From: Peptoniphilus equinus
Lineage (GTDB): Bacteria; Bacillota; Clostridia; Tissierellales; Peptoniphilaceae
Assembly: GCF_027921445.1 (NCBI RefSeq)
Contig: NZ_CP115667.1
Coordinates: 1,550,001 to 1,614,000, forward strand
Reading direction: 5' to 3'
Length of the DNA: 64,000 nucleotides
How positions within the stretch are numbered: the stretch's first letter is position 1; every line of letters starts with the position of its first letter. The notes under the pieces are model-generated. The model was not told where the DNA came from. It saw only the letters and a list, made by a program, of their open reading frames with translations, and did no database searches. Shown here piece by piece: positions 56,160 through 63,009 of the stretch. The translations under genes and the position numbers were made by a program.

Positions 56160-57026
56160 TATCTCGTAGGTGGGATCACCTATGGTTTTACCGTTGAGGT
56201 CCAAATTGCCAGTATATCTGTCATAATCCGAAATCAATACACCCATATAGAGCATATCCACGATGGCCAGCTGTGTCGCGCGGGAAAAGATGGCGTCTCC
56301 GTATAAAAACTGTCCGCTGCCTGTACAAATTTGTACATCGGCGTATTGGGCAATGGCGGTATTCTCAAAATTGGTGATGACAATCGTGCTCGCACCGGAT
56401 TCTTTCGCCCCTCGCAGCACGTCAACGGTATTTCTTGACGTCCCCGAAAACGAAATGCCGATGGCCACATCTTTAGGATTCAAGTTGACCGCACTGATAT
56501 GCTGAAGATAGTAATCGTTGTAACTGTAACACTTGAGACCCAGGTATAAAAATTTCGTGACCAGATCACTCACCACGCAAAGCGAGTTTTCCACCCCATA
56601 GACCACAATGTTATCGGCGTTTTGTATCAGTGCAATCGCCTTGATATAGTCCTTTAACGACATACTCTTCAACATCTCACGCATCAGATGGATGGTCGTG
56701 GCTATAACTTTGGCCGGTACGTCGGTGGGTAAATCCTCTCGCCCCACGTGAAAGCCGTAGAGCGGACTGATATCTTCCCGTTGCATGCCCTTTCGTATTC
56801 TCTCTTTGACCATGGCCGCCTTTAATTCCTTAAACCCGCCATAGCCCATAGCTTTTGCAAAGCGCAGCACCGTTGGCTGACTGACATTCGCTTTTTTTGC
56901 CAGCTCAACTAATGTCATATCCTCCAGTTCCCCGTCGCAATAAAGCAGATAATCGGCAACCTTTTTCTCTGACGGCCTAAGTCCTCTATAATTTTTGGCA
57001 ATGGCCCACTCTAATATTTTTTCCAT
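56154..57026 (-). CDS. RpiR/MurR-family regulator of the phosphonate operon
   Basis: A 290-residue regulator: N-terminal helix-turn-helix (~1-77, with ELAKKANVSQPTVLRFAKAM) and a SIS domain (~110-260, with GISFSGTSRNTVDVLRGAKE), which senses phosphorylated sugars or related phosphates in known members. Here it lies immediately before the aminoethylphosphonate genes, so a phosphonate intermediate such as phosphonoacetaldehyde may be the effector (inference). A 17-bp perfect palindrome 11 bp before its start suggests autoregulation. Confidence 0.9.
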   Translation of the reverse strand: MEKILEWAIAKNYRGLRPSEKKVADYLLYCDGELEDMTLVELAKKANVSQPTVLRFAKAMGYGGFKELKAAMVKERIRKGMQREDISPLYGFHVGREDLPTDVPAKVIATTIHLMREMLKSMSLKDYIKAIALIQNADNIVVYGVENSLCVVSDLVTKFLYLGLKCYSYNDYYLQHISAVNLNPKDVAIGISFSGTSRNTVDVLRGAKESGASTIVITNFENTAIAQYADVQICTGSGQFLYGDAIFSRATQLAIVDMLYMGVLISDYDRYTGNLDLNGKTIGDPTYEIK

Positions 57027-57036
57027 ACGTATCCCG

Positions 57037-57053
57037 CTGTAGAAATTCTACAG
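57037..57053. promoter_or_regulatory. Palindromic operator before the RpiR gene
   Basis: CTGTAGAAATTCTACAG, two perfect 8-bp arms around a central A. It overlaps a possible -10 (TAGAAT on the minus strand) and ends 11 bp before the ATG, where a bound protein would block transcription or translation. A 7-base half site TCTACAG is at 57221-57227. Confidence 0.75.
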
Positions 57054-57384
57054 ATTGGTCACCCTCTTTAAAACAATCTTGACGTTTGCGGATAAAAATC
57101 CCCGTTTCCCGCCGTCACATGCCTCGACATTGACACACATCGAGGCTGTGTCCCTATTTTATATCGCAGCTCGTGCTCACGTATCAAGTCCATGTAAATT
57201 GTACGTATAATTGTCGTAAATCTACAGCGGTTCAACAGCTGCTATGCCATTCTCATCTCACTCGATCCGCTTCGATTCTCCCGCCTTAGTCTTGATTAGA
57301 AAAGTGATAACACAGCGCACTGCAATACCGAGCTGACAACACAAACCTTGACTCAGCGTCAAAAGTGATTGATGTCTGCTTCAT
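57054..57384. other. Gene-free stretch upstream of the RpiR gene
   Basis: About 330 bp with no gene. It contains a half-site of the operator (57221-57227) and TTGTTT/TTTTAA-type -35 candidates close to the RpiR gene. I see no RNA structure. Confidence 0.5.
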
Positions 57385-57900
57385 TTATCCCTTGTCATTA
57401 AAATAATACACATTGCCCTGACCGCCGACATCATTCAGCTCAGGATGATAGGTAAAGCCTAACGATACTGCCGTGGCACGGGAGGGAATGTTATCTTCGT
57501 GGGTGAGGACGACGACACGATAGGCATGATCCGTTGTATCCAAGACGACATCCATGATCTTTCGTGCAGCTTCTTTGACAAATCCCTGCCGGGTTTTTGA
57601 CGGTGTGATACGATAATATAAATTTAAACAGGTCTCATCCTTCACTGTGGCAAATCTCAGCCCGCTCATGCCGAAAACTTGGCTGTCCTCTTTATCTTCC
57701 AACACATAATAGCCGAATCCGTACTGCTTATGGTGTGCCAGTACGGCATCAAAAAAAGCTTGAAAATCCTCTCTCGTGGTCCGGATCCAACCCGGATTAT
57801 ACCGATTGTTCCGCGGATCGGCATGAATGGCATAGAGCACCTCGAAATCCTCCTGCTCCGGCTTTCGTAGCCTCAGTCGTGCTGTGTCCATAGTTGTCAT
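57385..57900 (-). CDS. RimJ/RimL-type GNAT acetyltransferase
   Basis: A 171-residue GNAT protein of the RimJ/RimL type. It starts TMDTARLRLRKPEQEDFEVLYAI, the usual beginning of this group, and has LYYRITPSKTRQGFVKEAARK in place of the classical acetyl-CoA loop (R-x-x-G-x-x-x-E-A), then HEDNIPSRATAVSLGF. These modify ribosomal proteins, antibiotics or small amines; the acceptor is unknown. ATG 57900 is eight bases after GGAGG; the preceding GTG codon is also possible. Confidence 0.85.
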   Translation of the reverse strand: MTTMDTARLRLRKPEQEDFEVLYAIHADPRNNRYNPGWIRTTREDFQAFFDAVLAHHKQYGFGYYVLEDKEDSQVFGMSGLRFATVKDETCLNLYYRITPSKTRQGFVKEAARKIMDVVLDTTDHAYRVVVLTHEDNIPSRATAVSLGFTYHPELNDVGGQGNVYYFNDKG

Positions 57901-58295
57901 CACTATTCCCTCCTCGATACTATTTATCCCTGTATTCTATCATAGCTCCCGCCTTACCGGTTGCCTTGCTCTTTTTTCTATTCAATTTAAGTATCTCCAT
58001 GCGCAGTCGCTTACGATACTATGGCTTGACAAATTTTGTAATCATCCGGCTTCCCATCTGAACAAGCGCAATAACTGTTATAAAATTATAGTACATAATA
58101 ATAAAAACGTTTTGTACTGAATCGACCTGCTGGCGACTCGCAGTATCCTGCAACACATTTTGCGACTATCTTGCAGAATATTTTTTCAAGCTGTTGAGTT
58201 TGAGCCGAAAGAAGGTTGTAAACTCTACGTGTTAGATAGATTTTTTATATAATGTCAACATCTGTCGTTCTATTATAATTGAATAGTACATTATA
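57901..58295. other. Gene-free upstream region of the AspT-type gene
   Basis: About 395 bp, AT-rich at the right end. TATAAT occurs at 58248-58253 and at 58274-58279; the second lies about 17 bp before the hairpin leader and is the better -10 candidate. No clear -35 box is seen and no gene. Confidence 0.5.
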
Positions 58296-58350
58296 GGCGA
58301 TGAGAGGCTTCTCTTCGCCGTCTTGCGTAGAGCGTGAAGCTCTCATTTTT
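58296..58350 (+). promoter_or_regulatory. Leader with two mutually exclusive hairpins
   Basis: Hairpin A: GGCGATGAGA (58296-58305) pairs with TCTCTTCGCC (58310-58319), ten positions with one T-T mismatch. Hairpin B: ATGAGAG-GCTTC (58300-58311) pairs with GAAGC-TCTCAT (58336-58346, one bulged G) and is followed by TTTTT. They share the same 5' strand, so only one can form, as in transcription attenuators. I do not recognise a known riboswitch class. The AspT-type gene starts 20 bp downstream. Confidence 0.6.
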
Positions 58351-58369
58351 GTTAGGAAAGGAGTCGTGT

Positions 58370-59500
58370 ATGAGTACAACCTTAGCCATTTTCTTATTTA
58401 TGGCCGTTGGCTATGTCGTCGGAAGCATTAACTTCTTCGGCATTAAACTCGGTGCATCCGCTATTTTGATCGCCGCTTTGGTGGGTGGACACTTCGGCGT
58501 TGAAATCCCCGCCATTCTCGGATCCATCGGATTGGTACTGTTCCTTGCGCCAATCGGTTTGATGGCCGGACGCACTTTTGTCAGCAATGTAAAACGTAAC
58601 GGTGTCAGCTTTTTATTAATCGCTATCTTAACCTGTGTTATCGGCGGCGCCATGATCGTTTTCTCCACTAAAGTCCTCGGCATTCCGCTGGAACTGTCCC
58701 TGGGTCTTGGGACCGGTGCGTTGACCTCAACCGCCATGCTGGGTACGGTCACAAGCCTTACCCCATCACCACTGCCCGGTGTCGGCTACGGGATCGCTTA
58801 CGTATTCGGCGTTATGGGCGTTGTCCTGATGGTACAACTGATCCCTCGCATTCTGAATGCGGATATCGCTGCGGAAAATGAAAAGCTGAGCTTCCCGGAA
58901 TCCAGAAAAGCGACTATTGCGGAAGATCTTAAAAAACTCAAAAACTTTGAACCTTACGGTCTCTTCGGGATTGCTTGCGCCATCGTCATCGGCGTGCTCA
59001 TCGGTGGTATTAAAATTCCTGTGGGCGATACGATGGTCATCTCTTTAGGCGACGGCGGCGGTGCGATCATTGCCGGTATTATCCTCGGCCATTTCGGACA
59101 CATCGGACCTATCAACTTTACTTATGATCACAAGAATATGCAGCTCGTCCGTGATATCGGTCTCGCACTGTTCTTAATGCGCTCCGGAGCTAATGCCGGT
59201 GCCGGTTTTATTGAAGTTGTCTCGGAATATGGGATTGTCCTCTTCTTTGCCGGTGTTCTAATCACTTTTGTATCTGCATTCGTCAGCTTCTTAATGGCTT
59301 ACTTTGTCTTCAAATTGCCGCTGTTCGGTGCGCTCGGCACAACGACCGGGTCGATGACTAGTGCCCCGTCACTTGGTGCGCTGTTGGATGTGACTAAAGA
59401 TGAGCGTGTATCATCCTACTACGCCGCAACTCAACCGGTTGCCACTATCTTTTTAGTCTTCATGCCGCAAATTATCTGGCTGTTGTTCGGCCCTCGTTAG
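58370..59500 (+). CDS. AspT/YidE-type permease (aspartate:alanine exchanger family)
   Basis: A 376-residue membrane protein with about ten helices in two similar halves, as in the AspT (AAEx) family, which swaps aspartate for alanine or exports dicarboxylates. The duplicated motifs LGTGALTSTAMLGTVTSL (first half, ~120-145) and LGTTTGSMTSAPSLGALLD (second half, ~320-345) are typical. It is shorter than AspT (about 540 residues) and lacks its central TrkA_C domains, so it may have another substrate. ATG 58370 follows AAAGGAG; the frame 12 codons upstream lies within the leader hairpins. Confidence 0.85.
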   Translation: MSTTLAIFLFMAVGYVVGSINFFGIKLGASAILIAALVGGHFGVEIPAILGSIGLVLFLAPIGLMAGRTFVSNVKRNGVSFLLIAILTCVIGGAMIVFSTKVLGIPLELSLGLGTGALTSTAMLGTVTSLTPSPLPGVGYGIAYVFGVMGVVLMVQLIPRILNADIAAENEKLSFPESRKATIAEDLKKLKNFEPYGLFGIACAIVIGVLIGGIKIPVGDTMVISLGDGGGAIIAGIILGHFGHIGPINFTYDHKNMQLVRDIGLALFLMRSGANAGAGFIEVVSEYGIVLFFAGVLITFVSAFVSFLMAYFVFKLPLFGALGTTTGSMTSAPSLGALLDVTKDERVSSYYAATQPVATIFLVFMPQIIWLLFGPR

Positions 59501-59565
59501 AGATTACCGACCAGCTTCATCCCAAACGTCTCACTCCCCCTGCGGCATATCGGTGAAGCTGCCAA

Positions 59566-59615
59566 CGCATAAAAAAAGAAGGTTCATGCTCCTATGAACC
59601 TTCTTTTTTTATGCG
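59566..59615. terminator. Bidirectional terminator with 22-bp perfect stem
   Basis: CGCAT-A7-GAAGGTTCAT / ATGAACCTTC-T7-ATGCG with loop GCTCCT, 65 bp after the AspT-type gene and 95 bp downstream of the convergent acetyltransferase. Both strands have T runs. Confidence 0.92.
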
Positions 59616-59710
59616 ATTTCATGACACAACCTCAAACTGTGCCGGAGGCTGTGATTGGGACTTTACTTAAGACCTCTCCCACATTCTCATTATAGTTTTT
59701 TGCACCGGAA

Positions 59711-60256
59711 TCAGTCCCATGTCAATCCCATTGAAACCAGCTCCTGCCATCCTGCCTGTTGAGAATAAAACCCTCTTGGATTGCGCCCATGGGTTTCAAA
59801 ACCCAATTTTTCATACAGCGCTACAGCGCGCACATTGTCTGCTACGACCTCAAGCTCCAATTGCCGATAACCTGCATGTTTTGCAGCTTCAATACACGCC
59901 TCAGCCAAGGCACGACCGATGCCTAAGTTCCAATATGCCTGTTCCACACTGACACCCAACTCCGCACGATGCTTGATTTTTTCGTTAGACCCGATAGCAG
60001 ACACGCCTGCTGTCCCAACGATGTTCCCATCAACGACGGCACAAAGTTGCAGCGCCGATGGACTGGCTTCTTGTCTTGCAAGTAAATCCCTTTCGCCGTC
60101 AAGGGTCAAGCCGCCCTCTTCATATGACAGGAGAAAATCGGTCTCTTCACGAACCTTTTTAAGCGTCGCCATCACACCTGCCGCATCAGAAGGTGTCCCA
60201 TGACGCAACACACATGCTCTCCCATCTTTAAGCTCAATTGTTGTATTGTATTGCAT
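59711..60256 (-). CDS. GNAT-family N-acetyltransferase
   Basis: A 181-residue GNAT protein. The acetyl-CoA site is in LGVSVEQAYWNLGIGRALAEAC (R/Q-x-x-G-x-G/A around NLGIGRA), followed by LELEVVADNVRAVALYEKLGF, the classical end of the fold. The acceptor is not known; it resembles ribosomal-protein or amino-acid acetyltransferases. ATG 60256 (MQYNTT) follows GAGGTTTG; the frame 12 codons longer has no ribosome site. Confidence 0.85.
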   Translation of the reverse strand: MQYNTTIELKDGRACVLRHGTPSDAAGVMATLKKVREETDFLLSYEEGGLTLDGERDLLARQEASPSALQLCAVVDGNIVGTAGVSAIGSNEKIKHRAELGVSVEQAYWNLGIGRALAEACIEAAKHAGYRQLELEVVADNVRAVALYEKLGFETHGRNPRGFYSQQAGWQELVSMGLTWD

Positions 60257-60507
60257 AATCAAACCTCTACAATGTCTTTTATTGCACCGCAAACGACGGC
60301 GCCGGATACAGCTGACAGGTCACAATGAAACGTCCTTACCTTGAAAGGTTAGTGACAGCACACCCATCGCTTCTCTTTCCGTTAACGTCGCCCTGACACA
60401 TTCCCCTCTCGCCATCAAGACAAGTCCCACGTCCTTACTCATCGCCCCTCGGTCTTCATGCGGCGGCGAAGGCTTCTAGCACCATCTTATCACACACCGC
60501 TTTGGCC

Positions 60508-61143
60508 TCATAGTGCCCTCATCATGGATTGATAGATTTTTTCCGCTTCCGTTTCATTGATGCTGTACATAAAGGCATAATTTAAAATGGCGGGGTTGAA
60601 GTCTAAATTTAAGAGCGCTTTGGCAAAGGCCATGCCGGCGATTTCGCCCGGTGCTATCATGAGACTGCGCCGTTCTATCGGCCCTATCTTAAAAAGTCTT
60701 ACTGTGACGCTGTCTGTATAAAGCTCGGTCGTCGTCTCGAGATAATGGAAAAGTTCATGAGCTAATATAATCGCCTTGACATCGATATCCAAAGAAAGGC
60801 CCTGTAAAAGAGCCTCGACTTTGGATATATTTTTTTCAAACAGCACAATGACATTCGGTGCTTCAAAATAACCCATCATGATATAGTCCCGGGTGCTGTG
60901 AGATGTGTGATATTGAAGTGTGACAGCCAATGCATCCAGTAGGTTGTATAGCGACAGCCCGGGATAGTCTCTCGCAATGCGCTTAGCTTGGTCTAGTCCA
61001 CATGCATTCGATTTTAAAATCAGCTCGTCTTTAAACGCCCCTCGAATCTTGCCTTCGATCGGGTCTTGACTGATAAGATACCGTCCGATATGCCTGTCAT
61101 CCAACGCTGTTAACCGTTGGAATTTTTCATTAAATGCCGTCAT
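60508..61143 (-). CDS. Unrecognised HExxH-motif protein
   Basis: A 211-residue soluble-looking protein, not recognised. It contains an HExxH zinc-peptidase-like motif in AIILAHELFHYLE, about two thirds along, with downstream acidic residues that could supply a third ligand. There is no signal peptide, so it would act in the cytoplasm. I use ATG 61143, seven bases after the stop of the preceding gene; no Shine-Dalgarno is present, so coupling is assumed. A longer frame starts 25 codons earlier, inside that gene. The pair probably works together. Confidence 0.6.
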   Translation of the reverse strand: MTAFNEKFQRLTALDDRHIGRYLISQDPIEGKIRGAFKDELILKSNACGLDQAKRIARDYPGLSLYNLLDALAVTLQYHTSHSTRDYIMMGYFEAPNVIVLFEKNISKVEALLQGLSLDIDVKAIILAHELFHYLETTTELYTDSVTVRLFKIGPIERRSLMIAPGEIAGMAFAKALLNLDFNPAILNYAFMYSINETEAEKIYQSMMRAL

Positions 61144-61150
61144 AACTGTA

Positions 61151-61810
61151 TTACAAATCGTTTTTTGCGCCGATGACGATGACCGTATCACTGCCTTGTC
61201 GTAGAGATAATTCCGCATCCATCAGCATATGAAGTTGATTGCTGTCCGATAAGCCTTCAAAATCGACGATTCTGCCTCCAAGACAGAGATAGATGTCCGG
61301 GTTTAACTTGATGTCCGACTTGAATACCGCCAAGTCGTCCCACATCGTATCCGCAACGGTTCTTGCGCCGCCGTTTGAGGTCACTTTGGCCAATCCGTCT
61401 TCCCGTTGCAGTTTCACAAATCCTTTTTTATCTACGGCTCGGATTTCCGTCTTGTCATTGTGATGGCGTCCGAAGATAAAGAAGTCTTCGGTCTTGGCAA
61501 GAAGTGCCACCTCAGTGTGCTCGGCGCCCATGGACTGCGCCGCAAGTGCTTTCGCCTCAGCCTCGTCGACTTTTTTGGCGATATCCTGAGTGGCGATCTC
61601 CGTCGATCCTGTTGCAATGGCGCGGACTTTTGAGGTCTGCTGGTCAATCTCCACTTGTACTTCCACTGACGATGGGGTTGCACCTGACTTGATGACAGCT
61701 TCTGTAGCTTCCTGACGAATTTCCAGGATATCTGATTGGGTCGGCGACGGTATGACCCGTTCAACGACGTCCCTGACCAAGGTTTTCATTTTGTCAATTT
61801 GCAGGCTCAC
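61151..61810 (-). CDS. Unrecognised protein paired with the HExxH gene
   Basis: A 219-residue protein I cannot assign. It is a mixed alpha/beta sequence; residues ~47-65 have VEVQVEIDQQTSKVRAIATG, a strand-rich start, and the end IYLCLGGRIVDFEGLSD looks like another strand-loop. No membrane segment. Start choice is uncertain: GTG 61810 directly follows an in-frame TGA, and ATG 61789 is the next option; neither has a good ribosome site, so the 5' end may have been lost. I considered a fragment of a larger enzyme but cannot support it. It precedes the HExxH gene by 7 bp. Confidence 0.55.
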   Translation of the reverse strand: MSLQIDKMKTLVRDVVERVIPSPTQSDILEIRQEATEAVIKSGATPSSVEVQVEIDQQTSKVRAIATGSTEIATQDIAKKVDEAEAKALAAQSMGAEHTEVALLAKTEDFFIFGRHHNDKTEIRAVDKKGFVKLQREDGLAKVTSNGGARTVADTMWDDLAVFKSDIKLNPDIYLCLGGRIVDFEGLSDSNQLHMLMDAELSLRQGSDTVIVIGAKNDL

Positions 61811-62227
61811 CTGTCATGTCTGTATAGTATGTTTGAGCGCATCTTTAAGCAGTGACACCGAGTCGCGGCGATACCCGCGTCATAACTGCATATACCATCA
61901 CCAATGTACCAATAATAAGGCGTAAAATAGCGTACGATTTAAAGGGCGTTTATGCTCACGACCTCCACTGTCACAGGCAGCATTCCCTCGCCTGTTTTCA
62001 TAAGCATTGCCCCCGGCCTTCCCTTGTGAATAGGTCCGCCAAATGCGGACAATAAAATAAGGCTCATTCCTCACTGCGTTGTAACCCAGCTGTGGAATCA
62101 GCCTTATTTTTTCTATTTGAGCCGTGCCGTCCAAACCACATCGCCACCATCGACTCCGTGATACAGAATCTTTTCAAGCCCTCATCCCGGTTGCATCTCA
62201 TTGAACTTGTACATTCCCTACTCCCGG
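61811..62227. other. Gene-free stretch of 417 bp
   Basis: No credible gene. The centre holds the terminator-like structure at 62054-62110, and a small stem GTCCGC-CAAAT-GCGGAC at 62034-62050 lies next to it. The left end may carry the promoter of the unrecognised pair (TATACA about 15 bp before 61810 on the minus strand). Confidence 0.5.
62054..62110. terminator. Long hairpin between sortase and the unrecognised pair
   Basis: Outer stem AAAATAAGGCT / AGCCTTATTTT (62054-62064, 62100-62110) and inner stem ATTCC / GGAAT. T-rich sequence follows on both strands. On the minus strand it could end the sortase transcript, 118 bp after its stop. Confidence 0.65.
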
Positions 62228-62965
62228 TTATTTTTTTAATTGTCCATGAATCACAAGCCGCTTATCATTATCCAGACACGTTTGGAGTGTAAGAAAGTTT
62301 TCTACGCGGTTCGGAACGGTTTTATCCAAGACATTGTTTTTTTGAATCCTCTCCAGGAATGCCGTTTCTGAAGAAGTACCATAGCTTGGTGAACGAAAAT
62401 TGTCGTAGGGATTTGCCACGTAGGCGGCAAAAATTTCGTATCGTAAGATACCCCGAGTCGTACTGATGGCAATTTCCGGCGCTTTATCGACAAATCCTTT
62501 TTCCATATACGACGTCAGATCGTGAAACACCTTTCCCGAACGTACATTATGCCCGTATATCACCGTATTTTGATCCGTAAAATCCATTCGATTGGCCGCA
62601 TCGATATAAGGTGTGCCGAATGGATGGTAGTCACCTTGGTAATTGTGTTCCAGATAAAAATAATTGTTCTCGCTGTACATGAGAGGAAAATCAATGTCGG
62701 TTCCCTCAATGGCGATCCAACCCACAAGATCAGGATACGATGCCTGCAAGAAACGAATCCTGTCTGCGTCCTGTTCATCAGCCTGCGTCACTGCCATTTG
62801 TTTTTCCGATGCGGCGGGGTGGCTCTTACGATGTTGTCTTTGAATGTCCTCTAATGCCTCGTCAAACCGTGCATTGAGCAGGACATAATCCCCGATTTTG
62901 TAGAGAGAAAACAGGGCCATGCCAATCAACACAATAACGACGATTCTCTTAAAGTAATGCTTCAT
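62228..62965 (-). CDS. Class B sortase
   Basis: A 245-residue transpeptidase, membrane-anchored by an N-terminal helix (~8-25). The active site is complete: H139 in NTVIYGHNV, C230 in LTLQTCLDN and R236 in DKRLVIHGQL. The TLQTC form and the long helix near residue 150 fit class B. These enzymes attach surface proteins to the wall or polymerise pili in clostridia. The gene follows a surface-protein gene with a C-terminal sorting signal, the probable substrate. GAGGCAG precedes the ATG. Confidence 0.9.
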   Translation of the reverse strand: MKHYFKRIVVIVLIGMALFSLYKIGDYVLLNARFDEALEDIQRQHRKSHPAASEKQMAVTQADEQDADRIRFLQASYPDLVGWIAIEGTDIDFPLMYSENNYFYLEHNYQGDYHPFGTPYIDAANRMDFTDQNTVIYGHNVRSGKVFHDLTSYMEKGFVDKAPEIAISTTRGILRYEIFAAYVANPYDNFRSPSYGTSSETAFLERIQKNNVLDKTVPNRVENFLTLQTCLDNDKRLVIHGQLKK

Positions 62966-62980
62966 ACTGCCTCACTAATA

Positions 62981-63008
62981 AAATAAGGCAAGTCACCTTG
63001 CCCTATTT
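62981..63008 (-). terminator. Hairpin between surface-protein and sortase genes
   Basis: On the minus strand AAATAGGGCAAG-GTGA-CTTGCCTTATTT (one mismatch) is followed by TATT, two bases after the surface protein stop. It may reduce transcription into the sortase gene. Confidence 0.65.
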
Positions 63009-63009
63009 T

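Noticed and set aside
58296-58350. Fluoride riboswitch (crcB motif)
   Set aside because: The start GGCGATG is similar, but the conserved inner loop and pseudoknot bases are missing and the gene is not a fluoride exporter.
61151-61810. C-terminal fragment of a hydantoinase/oxoprolinase (HyuA) enzyme
   Set aside because: A loose likeness only; I could not match a diagnostic motif, so I left the gene unassigned.
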